From Megalopta genalis (taxonomy: Eukaryota > Arthropoda > Insecta > Hymenoptera > Halictidae): DNA of 64,000 nucleotides. The position numbers and the translations under genes are program-made. Positions 47,710 through 60,400 of the stretch are shown here, one piece after another. The stretch is taken from positions 8,309,939-8,373,938 of the forward strand of contig NC_135018.1 of the NCBI RefSeq assembly GCF_051020955.1, read 5' to 3'. Below the pieces are notes generated by a model. The model did no database searches, was not told the DNA's origin, and was given only the letters and a program-made list of their open reading frames with translations. Positions within the stretch are counted from its first letter, which is position 1; every line of letters begins with the position of its first letter.

Positions 47710-49990
47710 ATTATGTTGTAAATAAAATTAGAGACTCGGAATCAATCATATTCAGTAAAAACGGTTGCTTTTAAATAATTCCGGCAAGGGGACAAATATC
47801 GGGCGTGCAGGCGGCGAAATAAATCGGCGAAGCAGTTAAGAGAATTGGATTAGGTCCGTCGGTTTCCGCGGAGGTGATGTGGCGTGAGTATTAACAGCAT
47901 AACTCAAATTTACCGTGGTCGTTGCTGTTCATTTTTGAGATTTATGTTTCAATTACATGTCTCTCTCGCTCGATGTACCGTTCCAGACGGCCAAACGACT
48001 CGGAAAATCCGTTCTTCCCTCTTGTTTATTCCGTTTCTTGTTCAACCATAGCCGACTGATCGATTGCACCATATTTGGGCGGAAGAATTTATGCGATCTC
48101 GCCACCGGGACATTCTTGATTTATCGCGTAGACAGCGACACCGTCGCGTCGCGTCGTCAGATTAAAAATGTGCTTCCAGTATTGTAAACAGAATCAAACG
48201 AACCGAGAGAACGTTCGGACGTGTTCTCTCCGTCACGCGGACACTTTCTTCTACCGTTAACTAAAACTCCAGGCTCTTCGCTTTTCGAAGATAAACAAAA
48301 TGGAAAAAGTGCGCGCGCGAGCTTCCTACCGAGGACTAATTAAATCAACAAGGCGTGAAGCAAATAACGATCGACTAATTACGTTCTATTTTACTTGTCG
48401 CAGCGCCTCGCGACGGTTCGCCGGATCGGAAGCCGTCGAAGCAAACCAGAAGCATGCCAGCCGGGAGAGAGGGAGGAGACCAACAAGTTGTAATACCAAC
48501 TTCTCTCCCTGTAAATTCAACAGGGTCCGTCAGAAAATTTCACAGTGCCTTCGCCGCCGCCGCCGCCGCCGCGGGAAACGTCTGCGTCTGCGACTCGACT
48601 CGGGTCGAGTTTTCTGGGCCGTGCGGTAAGTAGGATTACACTCCGGCTAAGTACTTGTTACAATCACTTAACATCGCTGAACCTTTTACCTAACGGACTG
48701 AACCGTTCTCGACCTCGCTAATCCACTTTACATATTCATTTTAATACGCAACGCGTTTCGCGGCCGTAAACAGTCCCATTAAAAGCCGTGCGAATCGCTT
48801 TGTCACGGAACCGACAACACCGGAATCCCGTTATCGCTGTTAGCAACCGGAAATCCCGTACGAGAAATTGTTGTCGCACTTTCTAACAAAAACTGTCAGG
48901 ATGCATTTGGTGTAATAGAAAATCTCCATGTTTTTGCAAGTTCGCGAATCCTCTATCTGTATAGAGATCGTTCTGCAGTGACCGGTTTCGATCTGTAAAT
49001 GTAAAATGCTGCATCGATTACTCCATTAACACGTTCAGCGCCAAACTCTTTTTGCCTTCGTTTTCGATTCGCCCGCGTTATAATATTCCGTGGAACCTAC
49101 GAATACATACCGTGTTTTAATAATACTCGGTATAAAATCGTTGAAATGTTGATATTATTGAAGCAATAATAAAAAATAGTAGTTTAATAATACTCGTTAA
49201 CAATCTTTCTGGTAACGCATAATATTTAGATACATTCTCGATCGCCAGATTGTTTAAAATTTATTTATACACAAGAGTGTAACCTTTTAAATTGTATATT
49301 GCCGGTCAAGGTGTTGAACAACATAGATTTTAGGGTGCTAGAATCATAGTCCGCAAGTCAAATTTTCGAAGATATTGACTTATTTACAATTAAATTTACC
49401 AATAAATTATATTAACACGAAGCTATTAGAGGTTATCAACTTATTATACTTTAACCGAACTCTAAATTGTCTTAATAAAAAATTTGCTCATTAAACAATG
49501 CACATATTACTAAACAATATCACTCCTTGTTTGTCGCAGTGATGAAAATGTCACGTCACTATGATTTTGACACAGTCATATGTACGTCGCCTACTTATGA
49601 TTTTTACTATTCGTTTACAGAGGAATCGCTCGCACTAGATTGTACACCGTTGAATTCTCTCTCTCGTTCGCTTCCCACGTAAATTAATATTACCTACAAC
49701 CAATAATACGCGAGCAATTTCTACTTTCATATTAAAACTAGATACCCTTTCGTCGTTCTGTTGTTTAAAACGACTAGAAAAATATAGAAGAACTCTGTAA
49801 TTAAGACGCGCTCCAGAAGAAAGTTCGCATTGCTCGCGAAGAGATTCAACAGTTCCGTTCCTCTTGTTGAAACTCGGATAACCATCGCTGAATAGTCCTT
49901 GATATCGATTATTTTTGTGCACGGTGCAGTTCGCCAAGTTCAGTCAACGCCGCTCACCGGGATTCGTCATTCTTTGTCTAGATACGAGAA
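47710..49990. other. Unremarkable intron sequence
   Basis: No gene or complete transposon. A CGC repeat is at 48549-48572. TTAACACGTTCAGCGCC at 49027 looks like a solitary TTAA-element end. The frame at 48300-48629 has no domain. Confidence 0.45.
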
Positions 49991-49995
49991 TACAC

Positions 49996-49997
<2 letters not shown>

Positions 49998-50058
<61 letters not shown>

Positions 50059-50127
50059 AAGAGAAGGAGAGAGATAGAGGAAGAGAGAGTGAGAGAGAGA
50101 GAGAGGGAGAAAGAGAAGGAGAGAGAT

Positions 50128-50165
<38 letters not shown>
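49998..50165. repeat. Long compound (GA)n microsatellite
   Basis: A GA array of about 165 bases with a duplicated GGGAGAAAGAGAAGGAGAGA block. Confidence 0.95.
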
Positions 50166-50167
<2 letters not shown>

Positions 50168-50698
50168 GACACTGGGGCGCCACCGATTTCATCGCCGCGC
50201 CAGAAGTTAGGACACATTCTAGTTAAAGGTATTAGAACCACTTAGCCCGCAAGCTGTCGAGTCCTCAGACCTTCAAGACATCCAATTAATTGGCATAGGA
50301 AGGGACCCCTGTAAAGCCAAGCTGCAGGCCGGAAGTATGCGCGCAAGCCAAGGGCGCTAAAAGCATCTGGAAACTTCCCGTCGAAGACACTAAATCGACG
50401 TTCTTGCAACCGGAACGACTGTGACGACAATAAGATTGTCCCGACGACTTACCGACGAACGTTTACAGCCACTTAAACTTGCCCTCGGCAAATGTTTACC
50501 GAAATAGTACGCCGCCTGCTATCAACATTGATTCCTCTCGAGCCAGATTTTTCGCCGCACAAACCACCCGCCTTAACTCGAGTCAATGTTTACCGATATA
50601 TTACCGATCGACCGGTCTTTCATTACTCTAATTTGCCAAATGCTTTACCAGCTACCCTCTTCAAGAACGTTTAGACTCGCCATTGTATTTGCTACTTA

Positions 50699-50800
50699 GG
50701 GTAGTGAAGCCAATCACTATGCTTTTTGTTTATTTTCAAGCGTAATTAACTTTATATGTATCGTATAAGACATATCGAATTTTTAAAATTTCAATTAATT
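50699..50800 (+). mobile_element. Partial relative of the 6359-6762 element
   Basis: GGGTAGTGAAGCCAATCACT, then CAAGCGTAATTAACTTTATA, is the left end. The right end was not recognised. Confidence 0.55.
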
Positions 50801-50979
50801 ATTTGTTTGGTATTCGTCCACATACCTTCCTCGAATTAGCATTCATCCGTTACCGCCAAATATATTTGGTGCAACAATTATCAGAGAGCATTCGCTATCT
50901 ATCACGAACTTTCCATTTAAACTTTTTCATTTTTATTACACCAAACAGATTCACCTAATAAATATAATGAATCATTATA

Positions 50980-51453
50980 CGTGGTGTCCCATGATTATGT
51001 TAACACAAAGGGGTGATTTCTGAGGTCATTTGAAGCAACTTTTTCCTTAGCGGAAATGCAATCCGCAGCTTTGTTTACGAGTTATTAACGAAAAACACTG
51101 ACCAATGAGAGACGAGATCAGCTGCCGCGAGGTGGCCGAGCCAACAGTGCCAGCGGCCGAGCGGTCGAATCCCAGCTCAGCTGGCGCGAGGCGGCCGAGC
51201 CAGCGGCGCCAGCGGTCGAGGCGGTCGAATCCTAGCTCAGCTGGCGCGAGGCGGCCGAACCAATTAACGGAACTGGGCTTCGGTCACCCGTTGGCTCGGC
51301 TGACGCGTACCAGCTGTTCTCGCTTCTCATTGGTCACTGTTTTTCGTTAATAACTCGTAAACAAAGCCGCGGATTGAATTTTCGCTAAGGAAAAAGTTAC
51401 TTCAAATGACCTCGGATACTCCCCATTTCCGGCTGTTAAGACAATTATGGAAC
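50980..51453 (+). mobile_element. Long-TIR palindromic MITE, copy C (right end damaged)
   Basis: The left end is GTGGTGTCCCATGATTATG and the arms are as in copies A and B. The core is in the opposite orientation to A (CGGTCGAATCCCAGCTCAG). The right end stops at ATTATGG and runs straight into the hairpin element at 51454-51609, so the normal ACCCTG terminus is missing. Confidence 0.8.
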
Positions 51454-51609
51454 GCGAAAATAGATCCGCGTCACTTTATACAATTTTCTATATTTTACAT
51501 TGTGATATTTGAAAATCTTGGTGTTACAGCATATTATGATATACAGGTTTTCAAATACCACAATGTAAAATATAGAAAATTGTATAAAGTGACGCGGATT
51601 TATTTTCGT
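51454..51609. repeat. Hairpin element, about 64-bp arms with two mismatches
   Basis: The left arm (CGAAAATAGATCCGCGTCAC, then TTTATACAATTTTC) is the inverse of the right arm ending GTGACGCGGATTTATTTTCG. The loop is about 27 bases. It follows the truncated palindromic MITE at 50980. A degenerate arm is found at 2975-3075. Confidence 0.85.
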
Positions 51610-52123
51610 CCAAAATGAATGCAAGAAATAATAGAAATGACACCGATGTCTATCTGTGAAACGACTAACGAAGCTATCGGTGACGGGGACGAGTTTTCAT
51701 TCGGCTAATTACATCGTCCACGTCACAGAAACGTTAATTGCGCGGTGTCTTAATTCGGTTCCGTTATCGATGCACCGAAGTTCCACCGAAAATTCAACGT
51801 TGCCGAGCGTCCCGACAGATTTACGAGCACGTCAAGCTTCGTGTAAAACCGCCATTGTAATTATTCGTTTTAATCTAAATTACGGTCGGACAGACGAACT
51901 CCCGCGAAAGTTTCCGGTATCAAATTTCTCGAGGATCCAGCACGTCAGAAGTTGACTTCGCCTCCGACTGATAACGGCACGGCAAGAGAAACGGATCCGC
52001 GAATGATCGCTGAAACACAAGGGAATTCAAACGGGCGTCTTCGTTGTCGAATCATTAATCTTTCGCAAGCTCCCCAAAAATAAAAGTTCCCTACTATCTT
52101 CGCAAGATGCTACGAATAATCAC

Positions 52124-52372
52124 TTAACCCTTTGCACTTGAAGCTATTTCAACTGAAAATACAAGATCATTATTCTAACTTACAGTATTTCTATTTTGTA
52201 TGAGAAAATGCATTTTATGCATATATCAAAATCGACTCATAGGACTCGCGCGTCAGTTACACTCATAACAATTCTTCAAATGTAAACTTTGTTAATATCA
52301 AAATTATTCTAAAAGGTGTTATAACAAATATTAATGGTGCCTCAGAGTTGTCATTCGAGTGCAAAGGGTTAA
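52124..52372 (+). mobile_element. TTAA-flanked MITE
   Basis: TTAA is followed by CCCTTTGCACTTGAA, and the right end TTCGAGTGCAAAGGG precedes TTAA. It is about 249 bases. A solitary TTAACCCTCTGCACTA end at about 60816 belongs to the same family. Confidence 0.85.
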
Positions 52373-52560
52373 TAATAATCATTTTAACTAATCATTAATA
52401 ATCATTCTTTAAATGTTTTCACTGTTGAACAATTTTGAAGCAATTATTCAGCAATTTTTTGAAATATATTTTTGAAGGTACTTTTTTCAGACTCATTAGC
52501 CTCCCGATCTTTCCAATGCGACAGCGATTTATTTTACTTGATTGTCAAAAATTCAGCAAT

Positions 52561-52605
52561 CGTTCACTAAGTGAACGATTTAAATACCATGGGTCAAAAT
52601 GACCC
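52561..52605 (+). repeat. Two short palindromes, one of the [A/G]AAAT-loop type
   Basis: CGTTCACTAAGTGAACG is a near-perfect palindrome, and GGGTC-AAAAT-GACCC (52591-52605) is the same hairpin type as in the TTAA MITEs. It may be the remnant of such an element. Confidence 0.45.
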
Positions 52606-52789
52606 GGCAGACGCAGTGCTCGGATTAATTACTGGCTGCCGAACACTCTGTACTTTATTTATGTTTGAACAATTTCGTCGCCGGAGCACTCGATGGACCG
52701 ATCACGTTAATTTAACGGCGCGACAACCGCTCTCCGATTAAACCGTCGTCGCGGTTACAATATTTATTACGGGAGCCTTATTTATCACC

Positions 52790-52994
52790 GGACTGCGGAT
52801 CTCTATGGAAAATCAAAATTGTCTGCATCTGCTGCAAAATGTAGGAGCAACTTAAAAGTTTCATTCTTTCCTTAATAATTTTAACAGGTCGAAAGTAACA
52901 TATCGATGACGTTCAATGTTTTTAATCTTTCTACCGTTCGATATTACAAAATACATACCCACTTTGCTCATGAATGTATAAAATCCGCAGTCTA
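52790..52994 (-). mobile_element. 'CTGCGGA' family MITE, reverse orientation
   Basis: The left boundary carries the family's inverted right end (ACTGCGGATCTCTATGG) and the right boundary the inverted left end (ATAAAATCCGCAGTCTA). Confidence 0.8.
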
Positions 52995-53166
52995 TTTACT
53001 AAGACAAACAGCAGACCGCTTTGACTTTTTATCGATTACCGATATGCCTGCTTACTCGGACAATCAATTCCAATAATCTGGCTCTGTTTACACGAAACAC
53101 GCAGTCCATCCGAAGCTCCACAAAACAGAAGATGAAGATCCAACGTGTACACGCAACAAGCTAGCA

Positions 53167-53169
<3 letters not shown>

Positions 53170-53210
<41 letters not shown>
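53170..53210. repeat. (GA)n microsatellite
   Basis: A pure GA array. Confidence 0.95.
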
Positions 53211-53216
<6 letters not shown>

Positions 53217-54143
53217 AACAGGCCATGTCCAAACAATCAAGAGTAATTGCCAGCCAGGCTGGTGTCCGTAAAAACTAGTACCTGTTTCTTGTCGGCGAAA
53301 GAAAACCGCCGGAAGTGTTGTTCGAGTTGCACCGGTACTCGTCAACACGTTCTTCTACCTGGCCGGAACCCTCCGCGCGGCTGGGTGAGCAGGAAGGGTG
53401 GCGTAAGAACGCGAAAAACATGATTCAATTTAAAAAGCATTCGCTAAGTGCCCCGGTGTCGGGAACATTCTCTCTCTATCTCTCTCTCTCACTCTTTCTG
53501 ATTCTCACGTTTTATCCTTTCGAGGAAACAGATCGACAATGGTTCTTCCTCGTCCATTTACAGGCGGAGCGTTCTAATTCAGGACGTACTGGCGAGCCAT
53601 CCGCGGCCATGAATCCCTTTCCGACGTTTCGACACCGAAATACGATCATCCTGGATCCGGCTGGAAGCGGCGAGCGGCGCGAAGCGCTCCGACGCCCACG
53701 CATTAAGCTCCTCGGCTGCGCTGCGGCCCGGAAAAAAGACGACGACACTCCGCCATCGACATACACGCGCGCGCGCCTCCGCTACCGACGTGTTTGCGCG
53801 CCGACGGATGATTTGCAACGGCCTCGAATTTTGCAACCGCCGAGAAAAAGGTTCCGAACGGCCAACGCTGGAGCGTGTCTGAAATTTAATGCCGCCAGTT
53901 CCGGATTACAATCGACCAGTCCTTCACCGATTCAATCGAATCATCGACATCCGAGCGTTAACTGTCCTGCACGCCGATGTCGCGGCATTGCACTCGCACT
54001 CGATAGCGTCGCTTTGCTGTTGTACCTTTTGTCAGTGTCCCATGATTTTTACGGAAAATGCGAAATGCCGTCTCCATCTATGCCGTTTCAACGTGATTGA
54101 CACTGTTACATTAGAGTTCATATACATACAATGTATATTCTGA

Positions 54144-54716
54144 TTAACACTAGGAACTAACAAACCAGTCGAAATGACTGGTTCTCTTCTTTTACAGTTC
54201 CTGATGTCATAAGAATATTTCTAGGAGAAATTTCACTTTTATATTGTAGTATATATTTCAATAAAGAAGTGAAATTTCTCCTATATAGTAGTATGTATCT
54301 CCTATGTAGTTGATATATATATGAAGTTGATATATATATATATAAATCCATTCTTGGCATTGCTATAAAATAATACAGGGTGGGCAGGAATTCGTGGTAC
54401 AACCGGGCACGGAGTGATTCTACGTAAAAAAATGAGAAAGAAATTTGGTGTAACATTTTTTTATCCGGGGCTCCGTTCTCGAGAAAATCGACTTTAAAGT
54501 TTGTTCATCCTTGTAAAGGATTTACATAGTTGTCGTCTGTTCTTCCACCACAGTTGTCTGGATAATGTTTAAAAACATTAATGTTGTTGCAAAATTATTT
54601 AGTATTCAAACGGAATGTTTCCGTCATTGCCGATGTTTGTAAACATGATCTCGAACGGCGGTAACTACGATTGAAGAACAGACGACGCGTATAGGGTTCG
54701 GTAGTTCTAGTGTTAT
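54144..54716 (+). mobile_element. TTAA-type element with nested repeat
   Basis: TTAACACTAGGAACTAAC is at the left and GGTAGTTCTAGTGTTA(T) at the right. The left TTAA is intact and the right is TTAT. A subterminal hairpin AACCAGTC-GAAAT-GACTGGTT sits at 54163-54183, and TAGGAGAAATTTCACTT is inverted at 54267-54283. The 54375 region carries a further repeat: ACAGGGTG, GTGGTACAACCGG, GTGATTCTACG, a type I recall as common in Hymenoptera. Confidence 0.7.
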
Positions 54717-55347
54717 TTGTTGACACTTTTCGTGGTTATTGCTGAATTGATTTCTGCGTTAACCCGAGAAAGATAACCTACGTCGCAGAGGCGCCTGCGA
54801 AATAAACAACTGACTGCACCGTTTTCATAGAGGTCTAGTGATTTAAGTTTAAAATTACTTAAAATATAAAAAAATATAATATAAATGCATTTTATTTTTA
54901 CAATAATGCCAAACCTTTAAAATGACTACATTAACTTAAATAAATATCCATTGTTAGTATAAAATTGACGCCTTAGAAAAGCATGCGCCTCTGAAGCGTA
55001 TGGTTATCTTTTACGTACGTTGTCATATGGTTATCTTTCTAGGGTTAAACGTTATATCAAGTGCCATTTTTATAAGCATCTAGAAACGACGTTTCTGATG
55101 GTTATGTCCTGATTCGATGTCACAATAATTAATACGTTGATATTATCTTTGTGCTGCCGTTTTACCACGAAAGATTTCATTTGTTAATTTCATTTATTTG
55201 TGTATGTCTACCGATAAGGAACCCTCTGCTACAAACGGAGAGAACACTTTGTCGTAGCGGTTGACAAGACGATACTTATGTTTGTAATGACACGGAAGGT
55301 ACATTAACGTATACATTATGCATGAATATACATATGCAATAATTGAT

Positions 55348-55525
55348 TGACTGCGGATTTTATGCATCTATGTCAAAAACGAGGGACAGCGATTTAAAAC
55401 AATGAGCAAATTAAAATAATTGAAGAGACACGACGTACTATTTTCAATTCGTTAAAATTATCGAAATAAAAATGTCTCTTACAATCAATGCGACAAATTT
55501 TATTTTGCATAAAGATCCACAGTTT
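55348..55525 (+). mobile_element. 'CTGCGGA' family MITE
   Basis: The ends are TGACTGCGGATTTTATGC and CATAAAGATCCACAG. Confidence 0.75.
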
Positions 55526-57059
55526 TATAATTAGTTAAAAGTGAAAATAAAACGAAGGAATATTGGGCATTAAGTATAATCTTATTAGCTGATAGGGTGA
55601 CTGGAAAATTTGATCGAAAAGTATCGAATTTAACATAAATTTTCAACGTCGAAAATTGCTCGTGCGACATTCTCTGTATATATAACTGTCCCTTATTCCA
55701 GAAGATCATAAGTTTAATTTTTAAAAGAGATCATCTCTCTATCTCGTTTCTGTGAAAAATTCTACGATTTAATATACAATAATTGGAAAAAAACTACAAA
55801 AAACTACAGAAAATAATAAAAAGATAATAATAAAAATTAAACAGTAATAAAAGATAAAAAATAATGATAAAAAATAAAAGATAATAATAAAAAATAAAAA
55901 AATTGTAAAAAAATATATGCTGCAGTAACGTTTAATTATAATTGCTCTGGACACGTAAACATAAATAAAAGGCTAGTAAACAAAGGAAACCTGAAATTTA
56001 AAAGAAAATGACAATAAAGACTGCGTTTTTACACAACCATGAACCACTGTGCGCCGCGCTCCGTGACAGCGTCGTAAGTAAAACAGTACAGTTGGATGAT
56101 TGGTACAGCAAGAGGGATAACGAGGACGAGCCTCGGCGTTAATCAAACGAAGTAACGTGTTCGACGCGGAAGAGAGAAAGAAGGAAGAGTAATCTCGGGG
56201 GAAAGTGTTTGTATCAATTTACCGGGGGCCGTTCGGATGCCAGGAACAGAGAACGAGTTCGCTGGGAATCCGTAGATTATTCCATAACGTTGCGAAATCC
56301 CGGACATCCTCGTCCGTGAATTATGGGGTTCGAAAGTGCAAGAGTGAATTCCGCCACTTGGAGCCGGATCAGCGGCTAACTTCCACGCACCACCGTAAAT
56401 CCACTCTTGTACTTCGAAACTCCGTAACTCACGATCGGATCATCGGAATGATACATTATGGTGTGCCATCGAAGCTCAAAAGCTCGCGGCCTTTCTCCTA
56501 CCTCTTTCTCTCTATCGTCCTCCCTCTCTATCTCTCTCTTTCTCTCCCTCTTGCTCCTCTTTTTTCTCCTCGAGCCCACTTCCCTGCGGTCTCCAGGAAA
56601 AATACGCGATCCCGGGCCGCGGATGGCGGGGGCGGATGGTGATATGTGCCCGACGACTATCGGCCCAAACGTATATTTTCCCGCATTTGGTAGTGAAATC
56701 GAATAAGGTAAGTGGAGAAGTGAAACTGCATCGGGAAGTACGGGAACGGAAATAGCGGTCGCCATTTGTCCGCTGAAAGATCACACTTTTCTCGGTGTTT
56801 GCCGGTCGTCGACTGATGGCAAATCGGTCTGGCTAACTTTATAGCCGGCAGCCGTAAATCCGACCCAGTACCGGTCGCGAACCATTTTCTACGAGTATCG
56901 GATAGGGTAGAAGACCCAATTACTCTGTCCTGCTTGCGGACCTCGGGAGTTTTCGCCACGAAAAACAACTTTAACTCTTTGACCTGTTGACGTTACTTTG
57001 ACGTGCCTGACTCGTCAAAAGATTTCTAATAATAATCTGTTAAGCATGAATTCTGTTTT

Positions 57060-57264
57060 CTTGTTATTAACATTTTATGCATTTATGAGAAGAATGAATT
57101 GATCATATGCAAAATAGAAAAAAAACATTTATACAATTTCAAGATGTTATAGCATTACTGTCAACTTATTAGAATGATTAAGACAAGAGATAAATGTCTA
57201 CGCAGTTTCTACATATTGTAATTAATGAAGACAATTTTTATTTTGCACAAAAATCCGCAGTCTG
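57060..57264 (+). mobile_element. 'CTGCGGA' family MITE, left end worn
   Basis: CATTTTATGCATTTATGAG is at the left and TTTTGCACAAAAATCCGCAG at the right. Confidence 0.7.
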
Positions 57265-57289
57265 GTAATTAATGTTCAAGCTACTAAAA

Positions 57290-57465
57290 TACCAAATAGG
57301 CATAATAAAATAAAATAAAAGAACAAAGAGATTTGATATAAAGTTGTATTAATATAAAAATAATATTAATATTAGGTTATTCGATAAATACAAAGTTAAT
57401 TGTGCTTGAAGATAAACTAAAGGCGCAGTAATTGCTTACCACACAGTAACTGGCTCCGCCAGCCT
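57290..57465 (-). mobile_element. Relative of the 6359-6762 element, right half
   Basis: AATTGTGCTTGAAGATAAAC, GGCGCAGTAATTGCTTACC, CACAGTAACTGGCTCC. It matches the right TIR of the 6359 element. Confidence 0.6.
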
Positions 57466-57469
57466 ATTC

Positions 57470-60400
57470 TGTCGTAAATCGAGAGTATTATATTTCTCCG
57501 CGCCGCCGGAAACCAGGTCCCGCTACAAAATTATGAACGCCATTTTCCATCTGCATCTCCGCATTACCGTACTCGTATTTTCGATCCGCCATGCCCGTGA
57601 AAATAGAGCAACCGCGAACGATCGCCGCGCCGGTCGGTTTATAAAACATCCGGGGGAATCTCGACAGCTGTTCCGAAAAATATTAGCTCCGCCGTAAAAT
57701 CTCTCGTCGCTGCTTCTTTCCTGCTTTCGATCAACCGACCGAGAACGATGTGTCGTTCTCCTATCAACGATTAAATTGACGTTTTGCTTATGAAAACGGA
57801 TTGCCGCGCGTCCATTTTTACTTCCACCCCGACGGAACTTCATTTCCCCTTGAATAAACAATTGTGTTGTACAGCTGGCCGAGACGTGAAATCTCGTGGC
57901 GCGAAGCTATTCGATGACGTGTGGGCAAGCGTGATTTTTCGAACGACGAGAATTCCTTGCTGGCTCGAATCGAGTCGATCTACGAAGATGCCAGCTGACG
58001 AATGCATCGCGACCTTAACGAACTGTCGCGAAAAACTGCGGCGAAAAGATTACGATGCCGGGTGACACGTTGTTATACGGCGACATTAAATTATTATTCT
58101 TTAAGCAAATCGTGTAAAATAACATAAATAAAAACAGAAAATCTTATATTTATTAGTTCCCATAAAATTGTGCAGCCGTGCAACGATTTTGATTTCAATT
58201 CATCTTTGTACAGCCGAATCAGTATTTTGGCAAAATTTTCTCCGAGTTGCTGGTAGCTACTTATTTCAGAAAAATATTCCAAGTGGGTTCAAATGCTCTG
58301 TGAAATATACAATCAAATGAACGAAAAATGTAGATGCCGTTACAGGCGCGCGGCTTGAATTTTGTTATTGTTTTATTCTATAATAATTTGATTCGATTCG
58401 ACTAAGGAGGGCAGGATAATCTGGTAAATTTATTTGAAATCCATAACGAAAAGTTCGAATGCTTCGAAGAACGCTTTCGAACAAAACGTTCGAAAATTTC
58501 GTAAACGAGGTTAACCGACACTCGGTCTGCGAACAGTTCGCATAACTGACCGAGCGGTCCGGAAATTATGAAGTATGAAGTTATTAGGGAACGCGGGGTA
58601 TCGCGAAAAAGTGCAGCAAAAGGATTAGAGGTCGGCCCGTAAATCCAACGGGCGTAGAGCTACATAATTTTACAAGCACTCGTAAATTTCGCGAAACCAC
58701 GCACTATCTTGTGAATTTCTATTAACATCTTTTACTGGATACGGCAGCGTTAAACACCAGTATCCGCCGCGCGTCGGTGCCTAGGCGAGGCCAGTCTTTA
58801 CAGGGGAAGTTTGGGCCCGAACTACAAGATAAATTTCAACTTGAACCGTACTTCCGGCCGGATGAAATACGACGCGAGAGATAAAATTAGCATAAAGAGC
58901 TCCGCTATTTCGGCAGAAAATTTCCGCATCAGCTTCGCATCGTTCAGAAGATTTTCCGGCCGAAAGTCCCTATCCGGTTACCACGCAGTTTTCCAGCTGA
59001 CAAATTTTTTCCGAGCCGGACAGCCGCCGCGGTGTCGCGTGTTCCGCTTCGAGAGAAAAGGGAACTCTTCAGGAACTCGACAATAGAACGAAAAGTTGAA
59101 CGAGCCGTTGAATTTCCCGGCTGCGTTTCTCCAAACCCGAGTGATTCTCGAATCACTCGCGTATCGCTGCCGCCCAAAATTGCCCGTCAATTTTTACGGA
59201 TAACTAAAATGCTTCTTGAATTTGTTCTGCCATTTAATTATTTTACGATCGGAGAAGTTCCGTAGAAAATTAATCTGTTCGTTCTTGGCTAATTCGGATG
59301 TAGTTATTGTGTTTGATCGAATCGTCGTTGACTCGATCGCTGAAATTCACTATTTCATTTTGGGAAAAGATTGCGAAACGAGAAGATCAAATTCAACAAA
59401 AGTTCAACATTTAAAGAATCTAAAGATACTATTGTGTTAAGTATTAAAATGATTTAAAAGCGACATAAACGTCTTTTAAACTTCTGCACACAGCGCAGAC
59501 AATTTTGACTGCTCGCGAAATGCAATGTAAAATAAAAAATTCGATCATAAAAAAAGAAATCCAATCATAAAATTTATTTGTGTAATCGAATCTAAAGAAG
59601 ATCTATTTTGAACGAAGCAACTTATCTTGTAATTGAATGTAACTGTCTGATATTTTATAAGTTATATCCATTCTTGTAAAAAGATACAACAATCTTGAAA
59701 TATGCCGGCTACAAGCAAAAATGTTTTCGCACGAACAGCCCGGTTTGTGTGTCGCGGCAAAAATTAATTGTGAAAATTCAGTCAAATAATTCTGAAAATA
59801 ATTCTTCTTGGTAAAATACTAACGAAACGCGCGTACAATCGAGCTTGGACCGTGCGAAATAAACAAACGCGTTGAGTACGGTGTTGGCTCAGGGATCAGG
59901 GAAAACGTGTGAAATCGACGGAAGAGTCGAGACGAAATGGAAAACAAGAACGTTCGTGGTCTCGAAGCGGCAAGAACGTTGTTTCGCGGGGCTGTTGTTT
60001 ACGCGCAACGAGTTTATGATAACCAAATGATTAGACGAAATGATCCGTTCATTAATTATTCATGGAGGGGACCGCGCTCGTATCTTGATAACCGTATTCA
60101 AAATTAGTTCTACGGATCCACCCCCGCAATATTTGCATTTCTTCCCAAGGTAATCTCAGCGTTATAAATACCGAAGCGCGCCACCGTTGAAAACACACCG
60201 GTGCTCCCCGGCATGATACGACGTAAATCTGCGACATAATGCGCGCGTAGCCGGCTTTAATATTAAACAGTGTACTTACGTTGCTTGCGTTTTGCAGAGG
60301 CGCGGCGCGGTGCGGCGCGTTGCGATGCGACACGTTGCGATGCGATCCGGCGGCCGTGCTCGAATAAGCGATCATGACAGTGATTCCGAATAGCCGTTTG

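Noticed and set aside
48541..48600. CGC repeat giving a poly-arginine stretch
   Set aside because: Short trinucleotide repeat in intron; no gene context.
53315..54100. Longest plus-strand ORF (261 codons)
   Set aside because: No recognisable domain, mixed low-complexity composition, overlapping minus-strand frames of similar length in a GC-rich block, and it begins in intronic sequence without promoter or splice evidence.
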